Shown here: in pieces, positions 51,366-60,056 of the stretch | How positions within the stretch are numbered: the first letter of the stretch is position 1 | Layout: each line of letters opens with the position of its first letter | Notes under the pieces: model-generated | What the model was told of the DNA's origin: nothing | Seen by the model: the letters and a program-made list of their open reading frames with translations, nothing else | Database searches by the model: none | Program-made: the position numbers and the translations under genes | Source of the DNA: Spirosoma taeanense | GTDB lineage: Bacteria > Bacteroidota > Bacteroidia > Cytophagales > Spirosomataceae | Reading direction: 5' to 3' | Assembly: GCF_013127955.1 (NCBI RefSeq) | Contig: NZ_CP053435.1 | Span: 5,270,001-5,334,000, forward strand | DNA: 64,000 bases

Positions 51366-52586
51366 TTACCGGTCTACTTCCCCCATCACTACATCGACCG
51401 AGCCCATAATCGCGATCAAATCGGCCAGCATGGCCCCCCGGCTAATCTCGCCGATAACCGACAGGTTATGAAAACAGCACGATCGGGCTTTGCAGCGCAC
51501 AGGCACATCCGATCGGCCATCGGTGCGGAAAAAGAAACCTAACTCGCCCTTGGCACTCTCGGCACGGGCGTAAAAATCCATCGCTTTTGGCCGGATCTTC
51601 TTTGGCACAACTGCCTGGGGGTCATAATCCCGCGTGCGTATGTAGTCACCCGTCAATCGGTCCAGGCATTGTTCAACGATGCGGATTGATTCCCAGCATT
51701 CCAGCACCCGGACATTATTACGGTCCCAACAGTCGCCAACCGTACCCATCTGTCCTTCACCAATTGGAATATCAAAATCCAGTTCCGGGTAAACGGAATA
51801 GCTATCGACCCGCCGGAGATCGTAGCGCAGTCCAGAACCACGTAGCATGGGGCCTGTACAACCGTAACTGATGGCTACCGGCAGGGGCAAAACACCTACG
51901 TTTGCCGTACGCTTTACAAATATTTCGTTTTCAATGACCAACTGCTGCAACTCTACTAATTTAGGTTTCAGGTACTGCACAAATTCACGGCAGCGCTCTT
52001 CGAAGCCCACCGGTAAATCGTAGAACAACCCGCCAATCCAGATATAATTGTATAGCATACGAGCACCGCTCACCCATTCGAGCAGACGCTGGATATGCTC
52101 CCGATCGCGCATAAGCCACAGAAACGGCGTATAGGCACCGATGTCCAGGGCGTAGGTGCCTATCCCGACAAAGTGAGCCGCAATCCGGTTCAGCTCGGCA
52201 ACCAGCACCCGGATATACTCCGTTCGTTTAGGAATATCGTCCTGAATTCCCAACATCCGTTCGACGCCCATCACAAAGGCATGTTCGGAGTTCATAGCAG
52301 CGAGGTAATCCAGCCGATCCACGAACGGAATTGTCTGGTTGAACGGCAGCGACTGCGCATGTTTTTCAAAGCAGCGGTGCAGGTAACCCAGATGCGGCAC
52401 TACGTCCACAATGATCTCGCCGTCCGTCACAACTTCGAGCCGCAGAACGCCGTGGGTAGACGGGTGCTGCGGACCCATATTCAGAATCATTTCGCCCTCG
52501 TTGAGCATGTCCGGACGATAAAACGTCGGTTCCGATGCCTGAAAATGGCCGGGGGCATATTCGTATTGAATAGTTTGCGTAGTCAT
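51366..52586 (-). CDS. nuoD: NADH-quinone oxidoreductase subunit D (solitary)
   Basis: 49-kDa subunit of complex I, which shapes the quinone pocket next to cluster N2. 406 residues, complete. Signatures: MGPQHPSTHGVLRLEV (about 32-47), DRLDYLAAMNSEHAF, YTPFLWLMRDREHI and the usual C-terminal AIMGSVDVVMGEVDR. No other nuo gene is next to it: hpt lies on one side and rpmG on the other. Either it is an outlier of a split nuo set or a second copy. No promoter consensus was recognised upstream. Confidence 0.93.
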   Translation of the reverse strand: MTTQTIQYEYAPGHFQASEPTFYRPDMLNEGEMILNMGPQHPSTHGVLRLEVVTDGEIIVDVVPHLGYLHRCFEKHAQSLPFNQTIPFVDRLDYLAAMNSEHAFVMGVERMLGIQDDIPKRTEYIRVLVAELNRIAAHFVGIGTYALDIGAYTPFLWLMRDREHIQRLLEWVSGARMLYNYIWIGGLFYDLPVGFEERCREFVQYLKPKLVELQQLVIENEIFVKRTANVGVLPLPVAISYGCTGPMLRGSGLRYDLRRVDSYSVYPELDFDIPIGEGQMGTVGDCWDRNNVRVLECWESIRIVEQCLDRLTGDYIRTRDYDPQAVVPKKIRPKAMDFYARAESAKGELGFFFRTDGRSDVPVRCKARSCCFHNLSVIGEISRGAMLADLIAIMGSVDVVMGEVDR

Positions 52587-52770
52587 AAGCGTCTACCAGA
52601 CAGTAGTATGCTAGTGAACTGGGCTGAACCTCTGCACCAGCCTAATACATTTAAAGGGACTACTGATCTGGTTTCTTCGCCAAAGGTCGGTACGTAGCGC
52701 CCGAAAGTCAAAACACCGACATACTTTACGCTTAACCAGCTACAAATCATTAGTTTTTCAGAGAAAGGTG

Positions 52771-52801
52771 TTGGCATGATAAAACATTTTTTGTACCTTT
52801 G
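52771..52801 (+). promoter_or_regulatory. Promoter of the rpmG cluster
   Basis: TTG (52771-52773), 20 bases, TACCTTTG (52794-52801): full consensus. Predicted start about 52808, leader about 24 bases before rpmG. Confidence 0.7.
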
Positions 52802-52831
52802 CGCTCCTTATCGAGAAAACGATCATTAGCA

Positions 52832-53017
52832 ATGGCAAAGAAAGGCGCCAATAGAATCCAGGTTATTCTGGAATGCACCGAGCAGAAAGACAGCGGTGTA
52901 CCCGGCATGTCCCGGTACATTACTACGAAGAACCGGAAGAACACGCCGGCCCGTATCGAGCGGAAGAAATACAATCCGTTCCTCAAAAAAGTAACGCTGC
53001 ACAAAGAAATTAAGTAA
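52832..53017 (+). CDS. rpmG: 50S ribosomal protein L33
   Basis: bL33, 61 residues, sequence [20 protein letters not shown] then [20 protein letters not shown], the standard family pattern. Only one Cys, so it is the zinc-free form. The ATG at 52832 is chosen; a start at 52799 would overlap the -7 box. In many relatives rpmB (L28) lies just before rpmG; here it is absent. Confidence 0.95.
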   Translation: MAKKGANRIQVILECTEQKDSGVPGMSRYITTKNRKNTPARIERKKYNPFLKKVTLHKEIK

Positions 53018-53086
53018 GGAACATGTGGCTCACGAGGGTTGTTCTTTTAATGAACATAATCTGAGACCACTTACCACTTTAACGAC

Positions 53087-53242
53087 ATGGCAAAAAAGGT
53101 AGTTGCAACCCTGAAAACGAAGGATAACGGCAAAGCTTTCGCTAAAATCATCAAAGCCGTGAAATCGCCCAAAACCGGCGCGTACACCTTCAAAGAAGAG
53201 ATGGTTCCGGTTGACGAAGTACAGGCTGCGCTGAAAGGCTAA
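53087..53242 (+). CDS. DUF4295 small basic protein (probable ribosomal protein bL38)
   Basis: 51 residues: MAKKVVATLKTKDNGKAFAK, then KIIKAVKSPKTGAYTFKEEM, ending VQAALKG. A Bacteroidota-specific family always found near rpmG and ftsY. As I recall, it was seen in the Flavobacterium johnsoniae ribosome structure and named bL38. It is small and strongly basic, as expected for a ribosomal protein. 69 bases after rpmG. Confidence 0.85.
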   Translation: MAKKVVATLKTKDNGKAFAKIIKAVKSPKTGAYTFKEEMVPVDEVQAALKG

Positions 53243-53280
53243 GCCCGTTTGTTGTCAACTTCCAGTACAACGACATAAGG

Positions 53281-53318
53281 AAGTCCCACAGCCTGAACGG
53301 CCCAGTGGGACTTTTTTT
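53281..53318 (+). terminator. Intrinsic terminator after DUF4295
   Basis: AAGTCCCAC (53281-53289) pairs with GTGGGACTT (53305-53313), with inner GGCC/AGCC-like pairing and a run of seven T residues directly after. Ends the rpmG-DUF4295 transcript. Confidence 0.85.
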
Positions 53319-53445
53319 GTTAAAAAACGGTTTGTCAGTAGATGAGCCGCTTAGCTTGCGAATCACTATTATCGAAACCCAGTATCTGAAGGGTCTAACA
53401 GCTAATCGGCGAACCGACTCACTGACCAACTCATAGATCACTACA

Positions 53446-54402
53446 ATGGCTTTATTCGGTTTATTTTCGAAGGAAAAGAAGGAAACGCTCGATAAAGGAC
53501 TGGAGAAAACAAAGGATAGTTTTTTCTCTAAGCTTGGTCGGGCGGTCGTTGGCAAATCGACCGTTGACGAAGAAGTGCTGGATGAATTAGAAAACGTCCT
53601 GATTTCGTCGGATGTAGGTGTTGAGACAACCGTAAAGATTATCCGGCGGATTGAGGAGCGCGTGGCCCGCGACAAGTATATGGGCACTGACGAACTGGAT
53701 CGTATCCTCCGCGAAGAGATTGCGGCTTTGCTTTCGGATAATAATACTACGGATGTAAGCGACGACTTCGCGCTTCCTGCTGACAAGAAACCATATGTAA
53801 TCATGGTCGTGGGCGTGAATGGCGTTGGCAAAACGACAACCATCGGTAAACTGGCCGCGCAGTTCCATAAGCGGGGTAAACAGGTTGTTCTGGGCGCGGG
53901 CGATACGTTTCGGGCAGCGGCCGTTGACCAGCTTAAGCTCTGGGGCGATCGGGTGGGCGTACCCGTCATTTCACACGGTATGAATACCGACCCCTCGGCC
54001 GTTGCTTTCGATGCCGTCAAGAAAGCGACCGATATGAACGCCGATGTTGTGATTATCGACACCGCTGGCCGTCTGCATACGAAGGTGAACCTGATGAATG
54101 AGCTCACTAAGATCAAACGCGTGATGCAGAAAGTTACGCCCGATGCGCCCCATGAGGTGCTGCTGGTTCTCGATGGCTCAACCGGTCAAAACGCCTTTAT
54201 TCAGGCAACCGAATTTACAAAAGCAACGGAAGTATCCGCCCTGGCGATTACTAAATTAGACGGTACCGCCAAAGGAGGTGTAGTTATCGGTATTTCGGAT
54301 CAGTTCCGGATTCCGGTTAAGTACATTGGCGTCGGCGAAAAGATAGACGACCTCCAGACGTTCAACAAGATGGAGTTTGTGGATTCGTTCTTTAAAAAGT
54401 AA
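53446..54402 (+). CDS. ftsY: Signal recognition particle receptor FtsY
   Basis: SRP-GTPase that docks ribosome-SRP complexes at the membrane. 318 residues: short N-terminal part, then N domain (about 20-105, SKLGRAVVGKSTVDEEVLDE) and G domain with GVNGVGKTTTIGKLA (P-loop, about 123), DTFRAAAVDQL, DTAGRLHTKVNLMNEL and TKLDGTAKGG. No long acidic A domain, as usual in this phylum. Separated from DUF4295 by a terminator, so it needs its own promoter, not clearly recognised. Confidence 0.96.
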   Translation: MALFGLFSKEKKETLDKGLEKTKDSFFSKLGRAVVGKSTVDEEVLDELENVLISSDVGVETTVKIIRRIEERVARDKYMGTDELDRILREEIAALLSDNNTTDVSDDFALPADKKPYVIMVVGVNGVGKTTTIGKLAAQFHKRGKQVVLGAGDTFRAAAVDQLKLWGDRVGVPVISHGMNTDPSAVAFDAVKKATDMNADVVIIDTAGRLHTKVNLMNELTKIKRVMQKVTPDAPHEVLLVLDGSTGQNAFIQATEFTKATEVSALAITKLDGTAKGGVVIGISDQFRIPVKYIGVGEKIDDLQTFNKMEFVDSFFKK

Positions 54403-54417
54403 TCTCTATTCTCTGCT

Positions 54418-54900
54418 ATGCGTAACGCTCATATATTACTGGCCGTATTGCTGCTCGCACTTGGCACTGCCTGCGCTCAGAAATCGCAGCGACGAAAGGC
54501 AAATCAGCCCTCCGTTAAACAGGGTATCTGCGGCACGGTTATCGTAAAGCGTGGTAACCAGATGCCTGGCCCCGGAGCGCCACGGCCCGGCTCTGGTGGT
54601 TCGCCCGCCGAGCGCGAAGTCCTGATTTTTCCGCTCCTCAACGCGAGTCAGGTCGATATGGGCGACAACGGATTCATCAAATCCGTACATGAGGCCAAAC
54701 CAGTTAAAACCGTTCGGTCAGGTAAGGATGGTAAATTCTGTGTAGACCTTCCGGCCGGTCAATACTCGGTCGTGGTGCGTGAGCCGAAAGGACTTTACGC
54801 CAATCTAACGGATGGCCAGAACAATATTTTCCCCGTCAGTGTAACGAACGGTAAAGCGGAAACGGTCATCGTAGAGATTACCCATCAAGCCGTTTTTTAA
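54418..54900 (+). CDS. Small exported protein with a carboxypeptidase-regulatory-like fold
   Basis: 160 residues. Signal peptide MRNAHILLAVLLLALGTACA, with a Cys near the cleavage site; the lipobox (GTAC) is weak, so lipoprotein status is uncertain. The mature part has a basic segment and a Pro/Gly-rich loop (about 50-65). The strands GKFCVDLPAGQYSVVVREPK and QNNIFPVSVTNGKAETVIVE recall transthyretin-like domains. Two Cys (about 38 and 108) may form a disulfide. It lies 15 bases after ftsY and may share its transcript. Function unknown. Confidence 0.68.
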   Translation: MRNAHILLAVLLLALGTACAQKSQRRKANQPSVKQGICGTVIVKRGNQMPGPGAPRPGSGGSPAEREVLIFPLLNASQVDMGDNGFIKSVHEAKPVKTVRSGKDGKFCVDLPAGQYSVVVREPKGLYANLTDGQNNIFPVSVTNGKAETVIVEITHQAVF

Positions 54901-54904
54901 GCAG

Positions 54905-54923
54905 AGCGGACAAGTTGTCCGCT
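54905..54923 (+). repeat. 9-bp perfect hairpin between genes
   Basis: AGCGGACAA, G, TTGTCCGCT: perfect inverted repeat just after the stop codon of the small exported protein, 36 bases before rimO. No T-tract, so it could be a weak terminator or an mRNA stability hairpin. Confidence 0.4.
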
Positions 54924-54958
54924 ATTCAGAAATACAGGTGGGCATAAGCCCTATATAA

Positions 54959-56269
54959 ATGAAAACCAAAGGAATACGTCTAAATAAAATTAACATCGTT
55001 ACGCTCGGTTGCTCAAAGAACCTGGTGGATTCGGAGATGCTGTATACGCAACTCAGGGGCAACGGCATGGACGTAACGCACGAATCGAAGAAAGACGACG
55101 CCAACATTGTCGTCATCAATACGTGCGGCTTCATTGACAATGCGAAAGAAGAGTCAATCAACACCATTCTGCGTTACGTTGACGCTAAAGATGCGGGCGT
55201 AGTTGATAAAGTGTATGTAACAGGCTGCCTGTCGCACCGTTACAAAGACGAGCTGGAAGTCGAAATGCCAACCGTAGACGCGTGGTTTGGGACCAACGAA
55301 CTCCCGCGCCTGTTAAAAACGCTCCGGGCCGATTATAAGCACGAACTGGTAGGCGAACGTTTGCTGACGACCCCGGCTCACTACGCTTACTTAAAAATTG
55401 CGGAAGGCTGCGACCGTCCCTGCTCCTTCTGTGCTATTCCACTCATGCGCGGAAGCCACATTTCCCGGCCTATAGATGAATTGCTGACCGAAGCCCGGTC
55501 GCTGGCACGACGTGGCACAAAAGAACTGATTCTTATTGCGCAGGACCTGACCTACTACGGACTGGACCTGTATAAAAAGCGGAACCTCGCAGACCTGATT
55601 AATCAACTGACCGATGTTAGTGGCATTGACTGGATCCGATTGCAATACGCCTATCCATCGGGCTTTCCGCTGGAAGTCCTGGACGTTATGCGCAACCGGC
55701 CGAACGTCTGTAATTATCTGGACATGCCGCTGCAGACCGGATCAACGGAACTGCTCAAGCTGATGCGCCGGGGTATTACGCGCGAAAAGACGGAGGGCCT
55801 GATTCAGACCATCCGCGAGCGGGTACCCAACATTACCCTGCGGACGACCCTGATTGTTGGACACCCTGGCGAAACGAATGCGATGTTTGAGGAAACCTAT
55901 GATTTCGTTGAACGGATGCGTTTCGACCGGCTGGGCGTGTTTACGTATTCGCACGAAGAAAATACGCACTCTTTCTCCATGCCTGACGATATTTCCGACG
56001 ACGTAAAGCAGGAACGAGCCGACGCTCTGATGGAACTTCAGCAGGGAATATCGCACGAACTAAACCAGCAGAAAGTGGGCCGGACCTATAAAGTGCTTTT
56101 CGACCGGAAAGAAGGCGGTTACTTTATCGGACGCACCGAAGCCGATTCGCCCGAAGTGGATAACGAAGTTCTGGTTCCAGCCAGCCAGTACGTACGACTT
56201 GGCGACTTCGCCAACGTCCGGATTCACCGCGCTGAAGAGTTTGATTTATATGGCGAGGTTGTGGTTTAA
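54959..56269 (+). CDS. rimO: Ribosomal protein S12 methylthiotransferase RimO
   Basis: Radical-SAM enzyme that adds a methylthio group to the conserved Asp of ribosomal protein S12. 436 residues. N-terminal UPF0004 domain with NIVTLGCSKNLVDSEM, VINTCGFIDNAKEESI and VTGCLSHRY (three Cys of the second cluster). The radical-SAM core begins at CDRPCSFCAIP (about 151). C-terminal TRAM domain (about 370-436). Placed after ftsY in the conserved cluster of this phylum. Confidence 0.95.
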   Translation: MKTKGIRLNKINIVTLGCSKNLVDSEMLYTQLRGNGMDVTHESKKDDANIVVINTCGFIDNAKEESINTILRYVDAKDAGVVDKVYVTGCLSHRYKDELEVEMPTVDAWFGTNELPRLLKTLRADYKHELVGERLLTTPAHYAYLKIAEGCDRPCSFCAIPLMRGSHISRPIDELLTEARSLARRGTKELILIAQDLTYYGLDLYKKRNLADLINQLTDVSGIDWIRLQYAYPSGFPLEVLDVMRNRPNVCNYLDMPLQTGSTELLKLMRRGITREKTEGLIQTIRERVPNITLRTTLIVGHPGETNAMFEETYDFVERMRFDRLGVFTYSHEENTHSFSMPDDISDDVKQERADALMELQQGISHELNQQKVGRTYKVLFDRKEGGYFIGRTEADSPEVDNEVLVPASQYVRLGDFANVRIHRAEEFDLYGEVVV

Positions 56270-56279
56270 GAATATAGGC

Positions 56280-56328
56280 AGCCGCCAATCCCGATCAGAG
56301 TTTAAAACTCTGATCGGGATTGGCGGCT
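56280..56328 (+). terminator. Near-perfect 24-bp palindromic terminator
   Basis: Arms 56280-56303 and 56305-56328 are perfectly complementary over 24 bases with a 1-base centre, then TT. It lies 11 bases after the rimO stop and before bshC. Confidence 0.75.
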
Positions 56329-56384
56329 TTCCTGTCGAACCTTGCAAGTTTTTCTGTTGTTGCCCCGAATAAATCCCAACCTGC

Positions 56385-57935
56385 ATGGACTGTCAGTACC
56401 TGCCGCTCGCATCCACCGGCCAGTTTTCTCAACTTTTCCTTGATTACCTCAGCCAAAAAGACAGTCTTCGCCCCTTTTACAGCCGCTTTCCGGATTTAGC
56501 CGCTTTTCGGGAGCAGATACAGGAAAAACAACTGGATCAGGCTACCCGACAGATTCTGGTCCGTTCGCTCGAACGGCAATACCAGCATATTCACAACAAA
56601 CCCAACGTTTCGGCACTGCTTCAGCCGAACACCTTTACCGTAACGACAGGGCACCAGTTGAATATTTTTACGGGTCCGCTCTACATTGTTTACAAGCTGA
56701 TCACGACGATTACGCTGGCCCGGCAGTTGAAAGAAGCGTATCCGGAATTTAATTTTGTGCCGGTTTACTGGATGGCTACTGAGGATCACGACTTTGCCGA
56801 GATCAATCATTTCTCCCTGTTTGGTAAACATTACGTCTGGCAGACGGAACAGCGCGGGGCCGTTGGCCGCATGAATCCGCAGGAGTTGAAAACTCTTTTT
56901 GGCCAGATACCCGAAAAACTCACCCTATTTGAGACGGCTTACCTGAACCATACAACCTTGGCCGACGCCGTTCGCTATTACATTAATGAGTTATTTGGCG
57001 CCGAAGGCCTGATCTGTCTGGATGCCGACGACCGTGATCTGAAACGCATTTTCTCGCCTGTTATGCGCGATGAGCTTTTAAAGCAGACATCGGGCGGGTT
57101 AGTGCAGGAACGGACAGAGCAATTGGAACAGTTGGGCTATAAGACCGTCATCGCTCCGCGCGACATTAATCTATTTTATCTGGAGGATCAGCTTCGGGAA
57201 CGGATTGAACGCCGGGAGGACGGTACGTATCGAGTGTTGCATACAAAGCTTAGTTTTTCAGAAAATGAATTACTGGCCCTGCTGGATGAGTCCCCGGAGT
57301 GCTTTAGCCCAAACGTAGTGTTGCGGCCTTTGTACCAGGAAACCATCCTGCCTAATCTGGCTTACATTGGCGGTCCATCCGAGGTGCCCTACTGGCTACA
57401 GCTCAAGAGTGTTTTCGAGTATTTTAAAGCCCCTTTTCCTCTGCTCATGCCGCGTAATTTTGCCATGTATGTTCCGGCAGTCGCGGCTAAACGTATTCAT
57501 AAACTGGGTCTGACGCCCGAAGCGCTGTTTCAGGATACGATTACCCTTAAGCGTGCGTTTGTCGAGCACCACACCCGGCATACGTTGAAGTTCGATAAAG
57601 AGAATAAAACGGTTAATCAGGCGCTCGATGCTATTCTGCACAAAGCACAGATGGTTGACCCTACGCTCGAAAAGGCCGTTCTGGCCGAAACAAAACGGTT
57701 CGCGAACGCCGTTGTCCGGCTTGAGCAGAAGATGCGTCGCGCTGAGGAACGTAATCAGGAAACGGGTGTCCGGCAACTGCTGGCGGTAAAAAATGAACTG
57801 TTTCCGAACGGTGGTCTGCAGGAGCGCAGCGAAAATTTCCTGACGTTTTATCTCAACGATCGGCAGTTTCTACGTAAAATGTTAGCAGCCTTCGACCCGT
57901 TCAACTACCAGATGCAGCTTTGTCTGGAATCATGA
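56385..57935 (+). CDS. bshC: Bacillithiol synthase BshC
   Basis: Putative cysteine ligase of bacillithiol biosynthesis, adding Cys to GlcN-malate. 516 residues, with a Rossmann-like core and a C-terminal coiled coil. Signatures: VTTGHQLNIFTGPLYIVYKL, VPVYWMATEDHDFAEINHF and LAYIGGPSEVPYWLQLKSVF. BshA and BshB are not in this window. The stop overlaps the ATG of the cyclo-ligase gene (ATGA). Confidence 0.93.
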   Translation: MDCQYLPLASTGQFSQLFLDYLSQKDSLRPFYSRFPDLAAFREQIQEKQLDQATRQILVRSLERQYQHIHNKPNVSALLQPNTFTVTTGHQLNIFTGPLYIVYKLITTITLARQLKEAYPEFNFVPVYWMATEDHDFAEINHFSLFGKHYVWQTEQRGAVGRMNPQELKTLFGQIPEKLTLFETAYLNHTTLADAVRYYINELFGAEGLICLDADDRDLKRIFSPVMRDELLKQTSGGLVQERTEQLEQLGYKTVIAPRDINLFYLEDQLRERIERREDGTYRVLHTKLSFSENELLALLDESPECFSPNVVLRPLYQETILPNLAYIGGPSEVPYWLQLKSVFEYFKAPFPLLMPRNFAMYVPAVAAKRIHKLGLTPEALFQDTITLKRAFVEHHTRHTLKFDKENKTVNQALDAILHKAQMVDPTLEKAVLAETKRFANAVVRLEQKMRRAEERNQETGVRQLLAVKNELFPNGGLQERSENFLTFYLNDRQFLRKMLAAFDPFNYQMQLCLES

Positions 57936-58552
57936 CCCGGCCTGAAGAGACGTTGAGGGGCGGAACAAAAGCCGAACTGCGAAGGCATTTTCTCGCGGCC
58001 CGACGAGGTTTATCGGCACAGGAAGTAGCGCAGCAAAGCGTTCGGATTACAGACCTGCTTTTCGGGCTTTCTGCCGTACAGACGCGTTTAGCAACTGCCC
58101 CGCTTATTCACATGTTTCTGCCTATCCAGCGGCAGAATGAGGTCGATACCTGGCTCCTGATTAATCGTCTCCGGCTCGATTCTCCACAAAGCCAGGTTGC
58201 CGTTTCTATAACCGACACGACAAAAAATCAGCTTACGCATCACCTTCTTGAGCCTGATACGCTGTTAGCAGAAAACCGCTGGGGAGTTCCGGAGCCTGAC
58301 CCAGTCGCTACTGAGATAAAGCCTGGGGCCATTGAGATGGTCTTTGTTCCTCTGTTAGCGTTCGATAAACGGGGTCACCGCGTTGGCTATGGACGAGGGT
58401 ATTACGACCGGTTTCTGGCCGAATGCTCTCCAACCTGTTTGAAAGTGGGCTTATCTCTGGTTGAAGCCGTAAAATTGATTGATGACGTCGAACCAACCGA
58501 TGTTCGGCTGGATATGTGCGTTACGCCAAACCAGGTGCATGTGTTTTCTTAA
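57932..58552 (+). CDS. 5-formyltetrahydrofolate cyclo-ligase
   Basis: Converts 5-formyl-THF to 5,10-methenyl-THF with ATP. 206 residues from the ATG at 57932, which overlaps the bshC stop by 4 bases. N-terminal KAELRRHFLAARRGLSAQEV; signatures VFVPLLAFDKRGHRVGYGRG and GYYDRFLAECSPTCLKVGLS near 140-175; C-terminal DVEPTDVRLDMCVTP. Coupled translation with bshC. Confidence 0.92.
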   Translation: MTRPEETLRGGTKAELRRHFLAARRGLSAQEVAQQSVRITDLLFGLSAVQTRLATAPLIHMFLPIQRQNEVDTWLLINRLRLDSPQSQVAVSITDTTKNQLTHHLLEPDTLLAENRWGVPEPDPVATEIKPGAIEMVFVPLLAFDKRGHRVGYGRGYYDRFLAECSPTCLKVGLSLVEAVKLIDDVEPTDVRLDMCVTPNQVHVFS

Positions 58553-58699
58553 ACAGGCTTCATCCGGTATAAATGGTACTACTGACGTATGCCGAAATTA
58601 TGAGTTATGTAGCGTCTTACCGCTTTAGCTAATCCGTTAGAATTCACAGGATGATTCAATTTTTTCGGAGCGTACTTACTGTCCGTCAAACTTTTAGCG

Positions 58700-58707
58700 T
58701 ACCTTTG
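58700..58707 (+). promoter_or_regulatory. -7 element of asd
   Basis: TACCTTTG, exact consensus, 33-40 bases before the asd ATG. The -33 site reads TTAC rather than TTTG. Confidence 0.5.
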
Positions 58708-58740
58708 CGGTCAATTTCTTAATAATCCGTACAATTAATT

Positions 58741-59754
58741 ATGAAAATCGCAGTCGTAGGGGCTACCGGCCTAGTCGGTGGCGAAATCCTGAAGGTGTTG
58801 GAAGAACGCAACTTCCCCGTGTCTGAACTGATTCCCGTTGCTTCCAAGCGCTCAGTGGGTAAACAGGTTACGTTCAAGGGTAAACCGTTCACAGTAGTTA
58901 GCTTCGAGGATGCCATTGCGGCTAAACCCGCCGTTGCGATTTTCTCGGCTGGCGGCAGCACATCGCTGGGTCTGGCCCCTAAGTTTGCTGAAGCCGGCAT
59001 TACCGTCGTTGATAACTCGTCGGCCTGGCGGATGGACCCAACCAAGAAACTGGTTGTTCCCGAAATCAACGCCAATACGTTGACCCCGGCCGATAAAATC
59101 ATCGCGAATCCTAACTGCTCAACCATCCAGATGGTGGTAGCGCTGAAACCGCTCCATGACCGTTACAAAGTGAAGCGCGTGGTAGTTTCAACTTATCAGT
59201 CGGTTACGGGTACGGGTAAAGCAGCCGTTGACCAGCTTTTTGCTGAACGCGAAGGTCGGTCGGACGTGCAAAAGATTTATCCTCACCCGATTGATCTGAA
59301 CGTGCTCCCTCACATTGACGTTTTCCTCGACAATGGCTACACCAAAGAGGAAATGAAGATGGTCAATGAGACCAAGAAAATCATGGGCGATGATTCCATT
59401 CAGGTAACCGCTACGACAGTACGCATTCCTACCATTGGTGGCCACTCGGAAGCGGTTAACGTTGAGTTCGAAAATGAATTTGAGCTGAGCGAAGTTGTGG
59501 AGTTATTACGTAATGCGGAAGGCGTTATCGTGCAGGACGATCCGAAAAACTTTGAATACCCAATGCCGCTAACAGCGCATGGTAAAGACGATGTGTTTGT
59601 AGGCCGTATCCGCCGTGACGAAACCCAGCCTAAAACGCTGAATATGTGGATTGTAGCCGATAACCTCCGCAAAGGGGCGGCTACGAACGCCGTTCAAATC
59701 GCTGAATATCTGCTGAAGCATAGTCTCGTTGAAGCCGAAGAAACCGTAGCATAA
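58741..59754 (+). CDS. asd: Aspartate-semialdehyde dehydrogenase
   Basis: Reduces aspartyl phosphate to aspartate semialdehyde, the branch point to lysine/diaminopimelate, methionine and threonine. 337 residues. NADP-binding GATGLVGGEILKVLEERNFP (about 7-26); nucleophile Cys in IANPNCSTIQM (about 126); SVTGTGKAAVDQL; catalytic His region in VRIPTIGGHSEAVNVEFENE. Single-gene unit with its own -7 box and terminator. Confidence 0.96.
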   Translation: MKIAVVGATGLVGGEILKVLEERNFPVSELIPVASKRSVGKQVTFKGKPFTVVSFEDAIAAKPAVAIFSAGGSTSLGLAPKFAEAGITVVDNSSAWRMDPTKKLVVPEINANTLTPADKIIANPNCSTIQMVVALKPLHDRYKVKRVVVSTYQSVTGTGKAAVDQLFAEREGRSDVQKIYPHPIDLNVLPHIDVFLDNGYTKEEMKMVNETKKIMGDDSIQVTATTVRIPTIGGHSEAVNVEFENEFELSEVVELLRNAEGVIVQDDPKNFEYPMPLTAHGKDDVFVGRIRRDETQPKTLNMWIVADNLRKGAATNAVQIAEYLLKHSLVEAEETVA

Positions 59755-59770
59755 TCAGCTATTCTGAATA

Positions 59771-59815
59771 CCATAAAAAATTCGCCTGGTTTATTGCCAG
59801 GCGAATTTTTTATGG
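59771..59815. terminator. Bidirectional intrinsic terminator after asd
   Basis: Perfect 19-bp arms (59771-59789 and 59797-59815), 7-base loop, with six A/T residues built into both ends, typical of bidirectional terminators. Confidence 0.88.
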
Positions 59816-59860
59816 TACTCAATCCATTGCCACCACTTTGATGATAAGTATAAGAAAGCA

Positions 59861-59890
59861 AAAGCCTGCCAGCGATTGCTGACAGGCTTT
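59861..59890 (-). terminator. Intrinsic terminator of tRNA-Leu
   Basis: Minus strand: AAAGCCTGTCAGC pairs with GCTGGCAGGCTTT (one G-U pair), 4-base loop, then TTG and a T-rich stretch. It begins 2 bases after the tRNA 3' end. Confidence 0.8.
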
Positions 59891-59891
59891 G

Positions 59892-59975
59892 TGCCGAAGG
59901 CGAGACTCGAACTCGCATGTCCGTAAAGACACACGCCCCTGAAACGTGCGTGTCTACCAATTTCACCACTTCGGC
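59892..59975 (-). tRNA. tRNA-Leu (anticodon CAG)
   Basis: Minus strand, 84 bases, class II tRNA with a long variable arm (GTCTTTACGGAC). Acceptor GCCGAAG/CTTCGGC, discriminator A, D-loop AATTGGTAGACAC, anticodon loop TTCAGGG (CAG), T-arm GAGTTCGAGTCTC. CCA is not encoded. Own promoter and terminator. Confidence 0.95.
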
Positions 59976-60001
59976 GTGACACTTCCCCGTGATTGGGAAT
60001 G

Positions 60002-60033
60002 CAAAGATACGGTCTGGAAATGCAACTACGCAA
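60002..60033 (-). promoter_or_regulatory. Promoter of tRNA-Leu
   Basis: Minus strand: TTG (60033-60031), 21 bases, TATCTTTG (60009-60002). Full match, 27 bases before the tRNA. Confidence 0.6.
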
Positions 60034-60056
60034 GAGTTTTTGAAAAATTTTCGCGC

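Noticed and set aside
44600-51366. Overlapping convergent stop codons (GH3/flavin reductase, ispH/GHL10) as evidence of frameshift or gene fusion
   Set aside because: All four proteins are full length with normal ends. The overlaps are 4-base shared stop sequences, common in compact genomes.
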